DNA of 64,000 bases from Brachypterus glaber (lineage: Eukaryota > Arthropoda > Insecta > Coleoptera > Kateretidae): assembly GCA_958510825.1 (NCBI GenBank), contig OY294044.1, positions 81,576,895 to 81,640,894 of the forward strand. The letters are read 5' to 3'. The notes beneath the pieces were generated by a model. The model was not told where the DNA came from. It was given only the letters and a program-made list of their open reading frames with translations, and ran no database searches. Shown one piece after another: positions 53,365-63,256 of this stretch (its first letter is position 1; each line of letters starts with the position of its first letter). The translations under genes and the position numbers were made by a program.

Positions 53365-53756
53365 TCAGTTGGAAATGTTTCATTTTCTTATTAGGTTAGA
53401 AACAGACTGTTTTTGGACGAATTCGAATTTAACGAGTAAAAATAATGTAGGAACTGGCGCGAAAAACTGTTGTAAACTAGTGTTATTTGCTAAAACTTAC
53501 GCTATATTATGTAAAATTAATTAGTTTTTTCAGTGTAAGCTAAATTTCAACGCGTACTTCTACAGCTGATAAGTACGTACTTCATTTTCCTCGTACTCAT
53601 TAAATTAACTTGAGTATCAATCGGTTTTAATTGGAATTAATTAGGTACATGACATTTTCCTTCTTTTGGCTATTTTATCATTTAATAAATTAATGTAATT
53701 AACGTTTTACAAATTACGTAGATTCATTAACTAAGAACAAAATACAAACTAAAAAT

Positions 53757-53912
53757 AGTACCTACTATGCGCGACAAATAGTATATTATGATCCAAGGAC
53801 GAGAATTAATGTTTCTCATGCGCATGCGGAGATTGTGAATGGAGGCGGGAGCCGAGATTAACAACCGCGTAAGAACGAGATATATTTCTTGTCCGCTATT
53901 TTTTATTCGCTT
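53757..53912. mobile_element. MITE family C, copy 2
   Basis: AATAGTATATTATGATCCAA, GGACGAGAATTAATGTTTCT, CATGCGGAGATTGTGAATGG, AGGCGGGAGCCGAGATTAAC, AACGAGATATATTTCTTG; same series as 25,914-26,045. It begins with ATAGTATATTA, like the ends of families A and E. Confidence 0.65.
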
Positions 53913-54645
53913 GTGTACATATTTAAAAAAAAAGGTAAAAATAATAAGTAAAATTAGTTTTAATTTGGTTCTGTCAGTTATCTGACAATTTTCCATAAGG
54001 GACCGCAAATGTAGTTTGGCGGGCTGCAGCCCGCCAAAATGAAGCAAAAAACAAACTCTTAACAAAAGGTTCACTTTTAACTTAACATTTCTAACCGAAA
54101 AATGTCACTTTGGAACACAAGCAAATAAAAAGGCAGTTTTTTCATTATGGTGTAAATATAGGTTATTTCTTCTTCTACTTCTAGCATGTTTTATTCATTG
54201 TTGTAATAGGCAACGTCGACTGTCGACTGACGGCTCTTATACATAACCTTAAATAATATACCTTATCATATACCCCACGCAAAAAACTAAAATCCATATC
54301 GTTCTTATTGATTACATAGACCTACCACTAGCTAATATGGATCTCGTTAGATTAGACGTATTTGTAGATAGTTTTATGCAACTAATACTAAACCGATTCA
54401 TTTACTTGTACAAGCATTCGAAAAATGTTAAATTGCTAAATGCCAATTCTACCAAAACACTTGTAGTTTTTTACATACCCTAGATTAACTACTAGAAACT
54501 TGAGTTGTCATGTTATTAATAAAGCTATGAAAAAATATGAAACCTTTTCTAGACGGGTAAAAAAATGAGGAGGTTTATAAAATAAGATATTATTATTAAA
54601 TTGAAAGTTTTTGCCCGATTTGTATAATTTAACTTTTTGATATTA

Positions 54646-54738
54646 GGGGAATAGGGCTTTGGATCTGACTAAAATTGTTATCTAATTTTGCAGCAAAATT
54701 AGTTAATAATTTTAGTCAGATCCAAAGCCCTATTTCCC
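54646..54738. mobile_element. 93-bp near-perfect hairpin
   Basis: GGGGAATAGGGCTTTGGATC, TGACTAAAATTGTTATCTAA, TTTTGC pairs with its inverse around a single central A (54,692). Three mismatches in 46 pairs. It may be a minimal MITE whose arms are all that remains, or an RNA hairpin template. The flanks show no clear duplication. Confidence 0.88.
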
Positions 54739-54761
54739 AAAAATCACAAAAGCTAAAAGAT

Positions 54762-54903
54762 ATTATTATTATTATTATTATTAACATATAAGGAAACGTT
54801 CAAGTATTACGTTTATCATTTTGGACCCCCCCCCCCCCTGTAACGCTATTTTCCTATAACATTAACATGGGCGTAACACTCCAAAATATAAATTAAATAC
54901 AAT
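54762..54903 (-). mobile_element. LINE 3' UTR with (TAA)n tail
   Basis: Downstream of the minus-strand ORF2 stop (54,904-54,906) is about 120 bp of UTR containing a G/C-homopolymer patch (C13 on the plus strand at 54,826), ending in (TAA)n at 54,762-54,783. A simple-repeat tail again fits the CR1 group. Confidence 0.65.
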
Positions 54904-55172
54904 CTACATAGCAAATTCAGGGAAAAAAAATATTAGTATAACTGTCCAACTGCTTTTTAAAACTGTTTATAGATGTAGCCTGGACAATTTCAAGTAGTAG
55001 CGAATTCCACGTAGAAAAAACTCGGTTGCTCCGGGAATATTGCCTACTGGTGGTCCAAAAACGTTCTCGACTAAGATTTAGATTATGTATCGTGTAGTAT
55101 GCTATATATAGTTATTAGGCAACCTCGCTCAAGTCTGTCTATTTGGGGTGGTAATCCGATATCAAATTGACT
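54904..55172 (-). pseudogene. LINE reverse transcriptase, extreme C-terminus
   Basis: Minus-strand reading gives IGLPPQIDRLERGCLITIYS, ILHD, then after a frameshift NLNLSRERFWTTSRQYSRSN, RVFSTWNSL, and finally ATSINSFKKQLDSY with a stop at 54,904. These match the C-terminal blocks of CR1/RTE-type ORF2 proteins ('LgLp-L--RR-RGDLi--YkIL', 'R---FS-RvvnvWNsLP', 'a-svn-FK-rLD--'). The sequence is 5'-truncated at about 55,172 and clearly from another LINE lineage than the fragments at 7,060 and 13,010. No catalytic residues remain. Confidence 0.85.
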
Positions 55173-55174
55173 TC

Positions 55175-56315
55175 ACTTTTCCTGTATTTTTGGACCATTT
55201 CCTTTTGTTTTTTTTGTAGCTTTATCGAATGGTTTTTCTGGCCGCACAATTATCAGAAATTTATTAAAAGAAAAATTAATTGAAATTACAATTTAATTTT
55301 GATAACTTTTATTCTAAATTAAAAAACGAGTTATTTGTGTTAGTTAAATCACCCTGTATCTGAATATGAATATAAATATAAATATAAATATGTAAACTAA
55401 TATTTTAATTTTGGTTTTATTTGGCAATAAAATTTTTATTAAATTTTGTAAAATGGTATAAAATTAAATCACACAAATCCAATAAAATGAAAAATATAAA
55501 TTAGAAAATTTGCCGATATCTAAAAATTCTGAAATTGCATTTCAAAGATATAAGGCACTGCATAATTCACATCATTCGTATCATATAAAAAGCAATCAAA
55601 AATATTATTTATTTTATTCATATTTTGCTCTCTTAACCTAAATTTTGTCTTTCCATGTTTCTTTTTAATCTTTTGGCGTACTGAAACTTTTTTTAGACGG
55701 TATTATCTCGAAAATTTTTACCTCGAAAACTTTCACCTCGAAAAAAATTACCTCAAAAGCAAGAAAATATTTCGCATGGATATTACCTCTCGTAAAAAAT
55801 TACCTCTAAAAGACATACTTTTTAAAAAATAATGAAAAATAGCTGCCAATCAAAAACAACATTTTTATTGGAAAAAGAATGGAAATTTAACACAAACTTA
55901 TTTAATTAATACCATTTCATCCTTTTTGGGAATCATCAGCACTGTGTATCCTGTATGTTGTTTATATTTAAATAAAACGTTATATAGATATAAAAGTATG
56001 GTGCCATCTATTGATGTGGTCATTGTTATCTGTTCACTTGTTCCCAAAAGGCAAATCGCCATAAATTAGGGTGTACAGTAAAGTGTATTAAAAATGACAC
56101 GGACCTACACCATTTTATATACCTTTAGCCGGTTAAGCAAAGTTAAATAAGATAAGAATTGACAGCAAAAAGAAAATATTTAAAATTGCAAATAAATAAA
56201 AAGCTTCTAATAATTCCACAGCAACATTTTTATAACAAAAATTCAAACAAAGAAATAACAATAACAAATGTTTTAAATTATTCAAGACCTTTCTCGGGTC
56301 TTGATACACAATTAC
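55175..56315. other. intergenic, no gene seen
   Basis: 55,705-55,815 holds a loose array of TTACCTCGAAAA / TTCACCTCGAAAA / TTACCTCTAAAA units of about 15 bp. Nothing protein-like. Confidence 0.45.
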
Positions 56316-56319
56316 ATAA

Positions 56320-56470
56320 CGTGTAGGGAAATTAACTTATTTCGCATGAGCGAATGCAAGAAAGATACCTTTCGACAAGTTATATACATTATTTTTCGTT
56401 TGACGACCCCAACAAAAATAAAACTATTTAACAAATTATTTTCTGTAAATAAAGATAAATGAAATTATCA
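56320..56470 (-). mobile_element. inverse copy of the 21,760 MITE-like repeat
   Basis: TTATTTCGCATGAGCGAATG, CAAGAAAGATACCTTTCGAC, AAGTTATATACATTATTTTT, GACCCCAACAAAAATAAAA and TTTCTGTAAATAAAGATAAA are the inverse of 21,775-21,955. Confidence 0.6.
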
Positions 56471-56814
56471 TTATTATACTATTATACTATTTACAGCCTG
56501 AGCCCCCCCTAAATATTTTTTTTTGGTTACGGCCCTGATATAAAGAGTTTTTAAAGTAAAAATCGACGTTAAAATCTATCCATCGCGATGCTTCGCAGAC
56601 TTTTAAAGTTCTCCTTTTTGCTTGAGAAGGATGATATTGGACTTTTTCCATTAAAACTATAAAATAAAAATTACAATCCTTTACAGTACCTACTTTTATG
56701 GGCGAATTCACTAGGGATGGGTTAGTGGTTTATTTTTGTAGGCCGTATACTTCTTTTTTGCGCAAGAAAGAAGTATACAAATTCAGTACAAAAATATTAA
56801 AGCAGGCCACTCAC

Positions 56815-56905
56815 TAGCGAGCATGTTGGGCAACATGCTTCTCAACATGCTTGTCAACAAAACCCACCGACCTCACACATGTTGGGCAACTAAGGTTGTC
56901 AAAAC
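56815..56905 (+). repeat. short repeat of GTTGGGCAACATGC
   Basis: GCATGTTGGGCAACATGC, TTCTCAACATGC, TTGTCAACA and ACATGTTGGGCAAC give three or four partial units, each close to palindromic. Confidence 0.55.
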
Positions 56906-57023
56906 GTAACCTACTGTCAAAGCAAAAAAAAATGACAATTACAACAGGCTTGACAATAGCGATTGCGATTCGCCACAGAAAGTGCTGTCAAAGGGCTGTC
57001 ACAGCAAAAAGTAATTAACCAAA

Positions 57024-57140
57024 AATAGTATATTATAATCCACAAACGAGAAATAATGTTTCTCGATCGCATGCGGGTACTGTGAGTACTACTCCCTGAG
57101 TAGTCTTGATTTTCTTACAACATTCGAGTGCACTAAAAGC
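57024..57140. mobile_element. MITE family C, 5' part
   Basis: AATAGTATATTATAATCCAC, AAACGAGAAATAATGTTTCT, CGATCGCATGCGGGTACTGT match copies at 25,914 and 53,757; the second half is replaced by unrelated sequence. Confidence 0.55.
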
Positions 57141-57188
57141 GATTAGCAAACGAATTTTATACACTATTTTATACGTTATATATATATA

Positions 57189-57876
57189 CAGTGCGGTCCA
57201 AAAGTCACCCCCCCCCCCCTCTTAACTTTTGAACGAGTTTAGAACTCTTAAATAAGACAACTTAAACTATCTTTAAGCATATATTTGATACTTTTATCTC
57301 TTAAAATGTGAGCAGGGGGCATGGGGGGAATTTTTTTTTAATGGAAAGGGGGGTCGTGTGATACATCATTTTAAAGCCTTTAAAATTCTCTATATAACCA
57401 TACATTTTTAAAAATTTTAAACATGTTTTTTAAGGTTTTGATTTTTCAGTTTTTTGTGCTAAAAAATAAATTTTTAAGTTTTTTTTTTGTTAATTTTTAT
57501 TTATGTCAACTAAAATTAGTTTAAAAGTATAATTTACTTTTTTTTCATTATGAAATTAGGCATTTTTAAAAAATTGTTTGGATTTTTTAGAGAAATTTTG
57601 ACAAAAATACCCATTTTCAACCCTATTTTAAACCCAAAAAAAAAATGTTTAAAAAAAATAAAAAATTTACAGTTAAATGGAGAATTTTATAAGCGACCCA
57701 CCTTTCCATTTAAAGAATGTCGCCACATGCCCCCCTGCCCACATTTCAAGAGCTAAAAGTATCAAATATATGCTTAAAGATAGTTTAAGTTGTCTTATTT
57801 AAGAGTTCTAAATTTGAAGTCGATATCTAAACTCGTTCAAAAGTTAAGAGGGGGGGGTGACTTTTGGACCGCTCTG
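57189..57876. mobile_element. palindromic MITE family P, complete copy
   Basis: TA flanks (57,187-57,188 and 57,877-57,878, inside a TA run) and inverted ends CAGTGCGGTCCAAAAGTCAC / GTGACTTTTGGACCGCTCTG. Arms of about 200 bp (57,189-57,399 and 57,668-57,876) include a C or G homopolymer, CTCTTAACTTTTGAACGAGT, AGACAACTTAAACTATCTTT and GGGGGGTCGTGTGATAC. The 270-bp centre contains the shared module (GTGCTAAAAAATAAATT, AAAATTAGTTTAAAAGTATA). Related to 29,527-30,202 and 7,803-8,020. No frame; TA duplication suggests Tc1/mariner mobilisation. Confidence 0.85.
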
Positions 57877-57949
57877 TATATATATAAATATACGTTCTAC
57901 AGCCCAAAGCTTTAAAACAGTTTAAATGATTTTACTGACTGAAAACAGA

Positions 57950-58060
57950 AAAACAAAAGCATTCGGGTTTTATGATATCTTCAAAAAGCACTAGTGTTGT
58001 AATATGAACATTAATAAACCCAAATGTGTGTTTAATACTAGGTAGACTGTAGATAAAATA
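57950..58060 (+). repeat. dispersed repeat shared with 9,480-9,600
   Basis: AAACAAAAGCATTCGGGTTT, TATGATATCTTCAAAAAGCA, CTAGTGTTGTAATATGAAC, AATAAACCCAAATGTGTGTT and TAATACTAGGTAGA align with the 9.5-kb copy. The two AAACCCnAATG motifs inside are inverted. Confidence 0.7.
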
Positions 58061-58064
58061 TAAC

Positions 58065-59310
58065 TATATCCGCTCCTTCTAAAATAAATAAAAAAGTAAA
58101 TAATTTTTCGTCAACCATTACCATTACCATAAAATTGATATAAGTTTAATGTCTTCTACATACCAATAAAAGTATATAAATATATGAAAATCACTAAAAT
58201 TTTGCTTTAAGTACAAGAATACGTCAAATATTTTATCGGGGACCTTTAAATGAACTTCTTAGAAAGCATCTATTTTATTGAGGATCTCCATTAAATAACA
58301 ATGTAACTTAAGTTACATCTCAATATTATATACTCATATAAAATTTTGTCTTTACACTTTTTGATGGAAAATATTTTTCCAAATAACAATGGGTGCATCA
58401 GACTTTTTAATCTAAATTAATTTTATATACGATTTCAATGGAGGCCATATTTAAATGTTCATAACAATTTTACAAGCTGACACTACTGGCAGGAGGACTC
58501 TAGAAGGACCATAGCTATCTATATTCGCCGCAACCCTACATATTAGTGGTACTCCGCGCATTTAAGTGGTAAGGAAAGTTTTAAAGAAATAGGGCATGTT
58601 GTAATTGGCTATTTTATATTTGCTCTATTTATGTTATATTTCGAAAAAATATGAGTGGCTTAGAGTTGTCTCTATTAATTGTCACTTTTTAACCGACTTC
58701 CAAAAAGGAGGAGATCGACTTGTGACTTTGTTTTTTTTATGTTTATTCCCGCATAACTTTGGCACGAATGAACGGAATTTCATGAAACTTTTTGCAACTT
58801 AAAGAGGGCATTTATGAGGTGGTCCCGTTTTAATTTGACTCTCGGATAATGCCGGGTAAGCCGGATAATTAAGATAAATCTAATCATTTTAACGCAATTT
58901 CACTTAAAAACGGCTTAATTTGGTTCTACTACCAACCAAATTTTTAGAGAAATATCGGATAACTGGGATAAGCCGGATAACTTGATTAAGGTCTCACTTA
59001 AATTTTACGGCACACTGAAATTCTTTTAAATGCCGCTAAACTTGATTCTCTGGACCTGTAATATTAAAATACCAAGAGAAAATTATAAATCTTGTGATTT
59101 TACCATAAGGCGTTATTTGATTATTACTTAACGCTTTAACATATAATATTTATTACTTTTATATTTTAGTAATTTATCTTTAAGATAATGACGTCACAAC
59201 GCACTAACAGTGCGCTGTAACGTCAGCAGCTTGCCGAGATGGAAGGACAACTATAATGTAGCTTAGATGAGGTTAAAAATCTACAAGTTCTGTGTCTCTA
59301 GAAAGTAAAA
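58065..59310. other. intergenic with insect-type repeat fragments
   Basis: 58,690-58,800 contains ACCGACTTCCAAAAAGGAGG, AGATCGAC followed by TTCCCGCATAACTTTGGCAC, a sequence type that recurs in many insect genomes. 58,840-58,990 has repeated GGATAAnnnGGATAAn motifs (CTCGGATAATGCCGGGTAAG, CCGGATAA; TCGGATAACTGGGATAAGCC), which resemble end sequences of pogo/Tigger-type elements. No frame. Confidence 0.45.
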
Positions 59311-59315
59311 AATAA

Positions 59316-59536
59316 AAAGTTTTTGCAAAAAAAATTGACCGACTTCTATATCTCTAAAAAGCAAAAAAAAAATAAAACAAAAAGTCGGTGCCAATTTCAC
59401 AGCAAACAATAATAAAATAATAAAAAAATAATTGTTAGTAATTAATTTAGGGAATAGTGAAATTGGCACCGATTTAAGTATTTTTTATTTTTTACTTTTT
59501 GAGACTTTCGGTCAATTTTTTTTGCGAAAAGTTTTT
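59316..59536. repeat. 221-bp palindrome, TTTTGCAAAAAAAATTGACC arms
   Basis: TTTTTGCAAAAAAAATTGAC, CGACTT on the left is inverted at about 59,507-59,530; further in, GTCGGTGCCAATTTCAC (59,384) is inverted as GTGAAATTGGCACCGAT (59,457). A non-coding fold-back unit. Confidence 0.7.
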
Positions 59537-60052
59537 ATAATCAATCACGTTTCCGAATTCATGACAAATGACAGATATCTATAGGCTAATTCATTTTTAC
59601 GTGATAGTGACTCATGCTTTACGATTTCTTACCCGCAACGCCTATATTTGATCTACCCTCTTTAGGTTACGTTCCCCGCGCGGCCCATACTTTCAATATC
59701 ACGTTTAAACGGATCCTGCTTTAAATTAGATTTATCGTAAATAAGATAAAATAAGAAAACTCCCATATAATATATAATATAACCTGCTCTTTTTTGCGCT
59801 ATTTTTTAAGCTAAAAATGAATTCTCCCGACTCACCCGGTATACCAAATAAGATAATCAAATCACGTATTTCACATAAATCATCAACTAAACGACATTGC
59901 TATACATCATAAGCAAAACAAATGAATTTATGCGCTTTTGTCTATATTTTACGATTTCCTATTAACCATGCACATCTAGAAGTCATTAAATCCATTTATA
60001 AATCTTGAATTTATGAATATACGGTAGCGGCCAAAAGTAAAGAAATATTTGA

Positions 60053-60202
60053 TAATAATATATCTACAAGCTAGCATAACAACATAGTACGTAAGAATGC
60101 GGTACCGTGATTGGCTTACAAGATACATGGCGGCACTTCAATCCAATCACGGTATCGCATTCTTATGTACTGTTGTTATGCGAGCCTGTGGATATGCCCT
60201 TA
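60053..60202. mobile_element. palindromic MITE family F, copy 1 (nested)
   Basis: ATATCTACAAGCTAGCATAA, CAACATAGTACGTAAGAATG, CGGTACCGTGATTGG is inverted at 60,145-60,200 (CCAATCACGGTATCGCATTC, TTATGTACTGTTGTTATGCG, AGCCTGTGGATATGCCCTTA). The opposite arm of the fold-back element lacks it, which gives a built-in empty site. No coding capacity. Confidence 0.85.
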
Positions 60203-60344
60203 AAATGAAACACATAAAAAATATTTGAACACAATCCTTTAAATATAAAACGAAAATATTAAAAAAATTCTTTCATTAAGAAAATAAAAATTTTATTTAT
60301 ATTTTAAGGGATTTTATAAACTGACGAATAACTAATAACGTGTC

Positions 60345-60700
60345 GCATAACCTATATTTTTGATAACCTCGGTAATTCTTTCTGGCACTGGTGATATCAA
60401 TTTTACAGTACACTCTTGTGATATGTCGTCCCAGGCCCTTTGTGTCGCCTCAACTAAAGCTTCTCTGAACTCAAATCTTACATTATTTTATTCTCTGATT
60501 TTTTGACACAGATGATCCCAGAGATTTTAAATATATATTTAATTCAGGGTTCTGGGCTGTCCATATAATAAAATTTATTTTTTGTGCAATTAACTACTCT
60601 TTAATAACATTCGCTGTGTGCTTCAAATCATTATTCTGTAGAAATATCCATTGAAGGGGCACATTTTCTTTTGTAAAGCCTTTCCAGCAAAGGAAACTTG
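60345..60700 (-). pseudogene. Tc1-like transposase 3' part, left arm
   Basis: Minus-strand reading gives the last third of a Tc1-type transposase: QNNDLKHTAN, WTAQNPELN, NLWDHL-QKIRE, EATQRAWDDISQECT, then PVPERITEVIKNIGYATRY and a stop at 60,345. The family-typical second Asp (QxDN) reads Asn, and the codon for the catalytic Glu in the NPIENLWD block is a stop-like ATTTAAAAT, in a region shifted by indels. It cannot encode a working enzyme. Confidence 0.85.
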
Positions 60701-61039
60701 CTCCTGCAAAATATGAAAATAGACAAATCTATCGATTATGCCTTCATTGACATGTAACAGACCCATTCCATGACCCGAAAATATTCGCCAAAAATTTTAC
60801 ATCGCCCCTCTATGCTTAACGGTAACTTTTGTATACGTAAAAAGAAATCGTTCGTTTTTACGACTTCTAACAAACCAACGATTTAATTTTAAGCACGCAA
60901 AAATTATCGTTAAGCATAGAGGAGGCAATGTCAAATTTTAAAATTCCCGGGTAGCTTTTCGAGCTAAGGAATGGGCCCGTTACATTTTATTAAAGGCATA
61001 ATGGATATATTTATCTATTTACGTATTTTGTAAGAGCAA

Positions 61040-61425
61040 ATTCCCTTTGCTGGAAGGGCTTTGCAAAAGAAAATGTACCCCTTCAATGGACATTTCAACA
61101 AAATAATGATTCGAAGCTCACAGCGAATACTACTAAAGAGTGGTTAATTGAAGATTTTTTTTATGAAATGGACCTCCCAGAACCCTGATTTAAATCATAT
61201 TTAAAATATCTGGGATCATCTGGATCGAAAAATCAGAGAATAAAATAATAGGAAGTTTTAGATACAAAGAATCTTTATTTGAGGCGACGCAAAGGGCCTG
61301 GGACGGCATATAACAAGAGTGTACTGATACCGGCATATAACAAGAGTGTACTGATACCGCCAGTGCAACAAAGACTTACCGAGGTTATCAAAGATGTAGG
61401 TTATGCAACACGTTATTAGTTATTT
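61040..61425 (+). pseudogene. Tc1-like transposase 3' part, right arm
   Basis: Plus-strand counterpart of the left-arm fragment: WTFQQNNDSKLTANTTKEWL, IEDFFYEM, then after a frameshift WTSQNPDLNHI, a TAA where the catalytic Glu is expected, NIWDHLDRKIRE, and EATQRAWDG with a short local duplication, ending GYATRY-like with a stop. Asp to Asn in QQNND and the Glu-to-stop lesion are shared with the left arm. Confidence 0.85.
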
Positions 61426-61624
61426 TTAAGTTTATACAGAATTGTTAATTTGTTCCTTTACTTTTGTACCCTTAAAGTATAAATATTTTTATATATTTTT
61501 TTTTTGTTTTATATTTAAAGGCCTGTGTCTAATATTTTTGTATGTTTCATTTTAAGCTAAATACAAAAAAACATAACCAGAAATTATTTTCAAATGTGTC
61601 TTTACTTTTGGCCGCTACTGTATG

Positions 61625-62265
61625 TTTCCGATTGTTCTACTTTAGGCCAGAAGCCTGGTATTTTTTAATGGAACAAATTAACCAACTGTAAAAAGTACTT
61701 GCTGACTTTTTACTTTTATATTTTGATTATATAGAAGTATTGAAATACACTTTTTTTCAATTTTTTTTTCGATTTTTTCAGTTTTCTCGACGTTTCCGAA
61801 GTTTTTAAGACTTTTGAGACCATGTCAAAAAAATGTCTGTCTGTCGGTCTATCAGTTACCATGATAACTCGAGTACGTTTTCATCTAGGAACTTGAAATT
61901 TGGTATGCAGGTGTATTGGTGTCATAGCTCGGATAAGTTCAAAGATGGGCAAAATCGAGCTTATTTTTTTTCACCAATAATTAGGGTCTTTGATTCTAAA
62001 CAAAAACATAACAAGTCTTTTTTGCGTTTAGGGGTATATTTTGTTATAATCGCGTATATTCGGTTTAGTTGAGGTGAATTTAAGTTTGTTTATTTTCGCA
62101 TGTACAGCAGTGCTCAGGCAAACACAAATATAGTTAATATTATTACTATAACCTATTATGTAGTATTGTGAACCAACATATCAACATGATTCATAATATC
62201 TTGTGTTTCATTTATCATCCAACTAAACAAATTTGGAAGCCCTGATATTTTTTCCGCTTTGTTGT
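61625..62265. other. intergenic, no gene seen
   Basis: 61,835-61,960 (CTGTCTGTCGGTCTATCAGT, TACCATGATAACTCGAGTAC, GGAACTTGAAATTTGGTATG) is another of the recurrent insect-type stretches. The 79-codon open frame there is within that repeat and is not a gene. Confidence 0.5.
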
Positions 62266-62269
62266 CATA

Positions 62270-62545
62270 AGAATGCGCAAAAGTGTTCTGGTAAATATAT
62301 ACAAATATAACATGTGCAGAATGGTTTGGTAGAACATATTTATGCGCAGAAGTGTTTAATAATACATACGAATGCGCAGAAGTGTTCTAAAAAGTCCAAA
62401 CATATACAAATATATCATGCGCAGTAGGGTTTGGTAGAACATATCTATGTGGAGAAGTGTTTAATAACACATACATATGCGCAAATATACCATGCGCAAA
62501 AGTGTTTGTGGTGAAACATATTTATGCGCAGAAGTATTCTGTATG
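62270..62545 (+). repeat. minisatellite of ATGCGCAGAAGTGTT units
   Basis: About nine copies of TATGCGCA(G/A)AAGTGTTT-type sequence separated by 15-30 bp of related filler (AATAnnACATA, GGTAGAACATAT, ACAAATATA). A longer period near 107 bp is visible from ACAAATATAACATGTGCAGA and ACAAATATATCATGCGCAGT. Confidence 0.8.
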
Positions 62546-63065
62546 AAAAGTTGCTAAATGTGGGAAAAGGTAAAGGAATTGTGGCAAAAAGCGTGGTGTA
62601 GTTGATTTCCACTATTCTGATCGTCGAAAATATAAAAGTTTTTAAACGATTTAACGTTTCAAATATTTAATGCTGGTGTGTTATATTTGATATGTAATTC
62701 AATATTGAATTGTCCCAGTTTTAAGACACAAGTTAGAACAATCAAAAAAGTCCAAACGATTTGTCTCCTCCTCTCAATTCTTTCTTTTCCATAATATTTT
62801 TTTATAGGAGCAACATGAAGCGGGTTATTTAAGAAGCTAAATTTTTATATCCTGATTTTCATATTTAGGTGCCAAATCCTTCAGATAAAGTTGATTTTTT
62901 TTTCTAAACCCTAAATACAGGGTAATAACATGTCACTATAGAAGGAGGTAATTCCCTGGCTTATTACATGACTAAAAATTCATATACCTAAAGTTAAAAA
63001 AAAATCAGGTTTTCATCCATATGGTAAACACCGATTTTGATGAAACTTGGCATATTTGTTTGTAG
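62546..63065. other. intergenic, no gene seen
   Basis: Ordinary AT-rich sequence with no repeat partner recognised inside the window and no protein-like frame. Confidence 0.4.
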
Positions 63066-63070
63066 TAGTA

Positions 63071-63256
63071 AGGGCATATCCACAGGCTCGCATAACAACA
63101 TAGTACATTCTTATCTACTATGTACTATGTACTAATCACGGCATCGCATTATTATGCTATGCCGTGATTGGCTTGAAGTGCCGCCATGTATCTTGTAAGC
63201 CAATCATGGTACCGCATTCTTATGTACTGTTGTTACGCGAGCTTGTGAATATGCCT
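63071..63256. mobile_element. palindromic MITE family F, copy 2
   Basis: TA flanks (63,069-63,070 and 63,257-63,258). AGGGCATATCCACAGGCTCG, CATAACAACATAGTACATTC is inverted at the right (GAATGCGGTACCATGATTGG side; ends GTTACGCGAGCTTGTGAATA, TGCCT). Internally CTACTATGTACTATGTACTA shows slippage. It is related to 60,053-60,202 in inverse orientation. Confidence 0.85.

Larger units (their letters stand above)
60022..61620. mobile_element. fold-back Tc1-like element (head-to-head duplicate)
   Basis: TA flanks (60,020-60,021 and 61,621-61,622) and ends C(G/A)GTAGCGGCCAAAAGTAAA. Almost the whole element is one palindrome centred at about 60,864: 60,200-60,821 is inverted at 60,908-61,560. Each arm carries the same 3' part of a Tc1-type transposase plus its 3' end, so the element has two right ends and no left end or N-terminal coding region. 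The left arm is longer because a 150-bp MITE sits in it (60,053-60,202). A local triplication of GGCATATAACAAGAGTGTAC at 61,305-61,350 marks slippage in the right arm. Confidence 0.9.

Noticed and set aside
61833..62072. 79-codon open frame
   Set aside because: The start falls in the recurrent CTGTCTGTCGGTCTATC insect-type repeat that gives open readings in many places.
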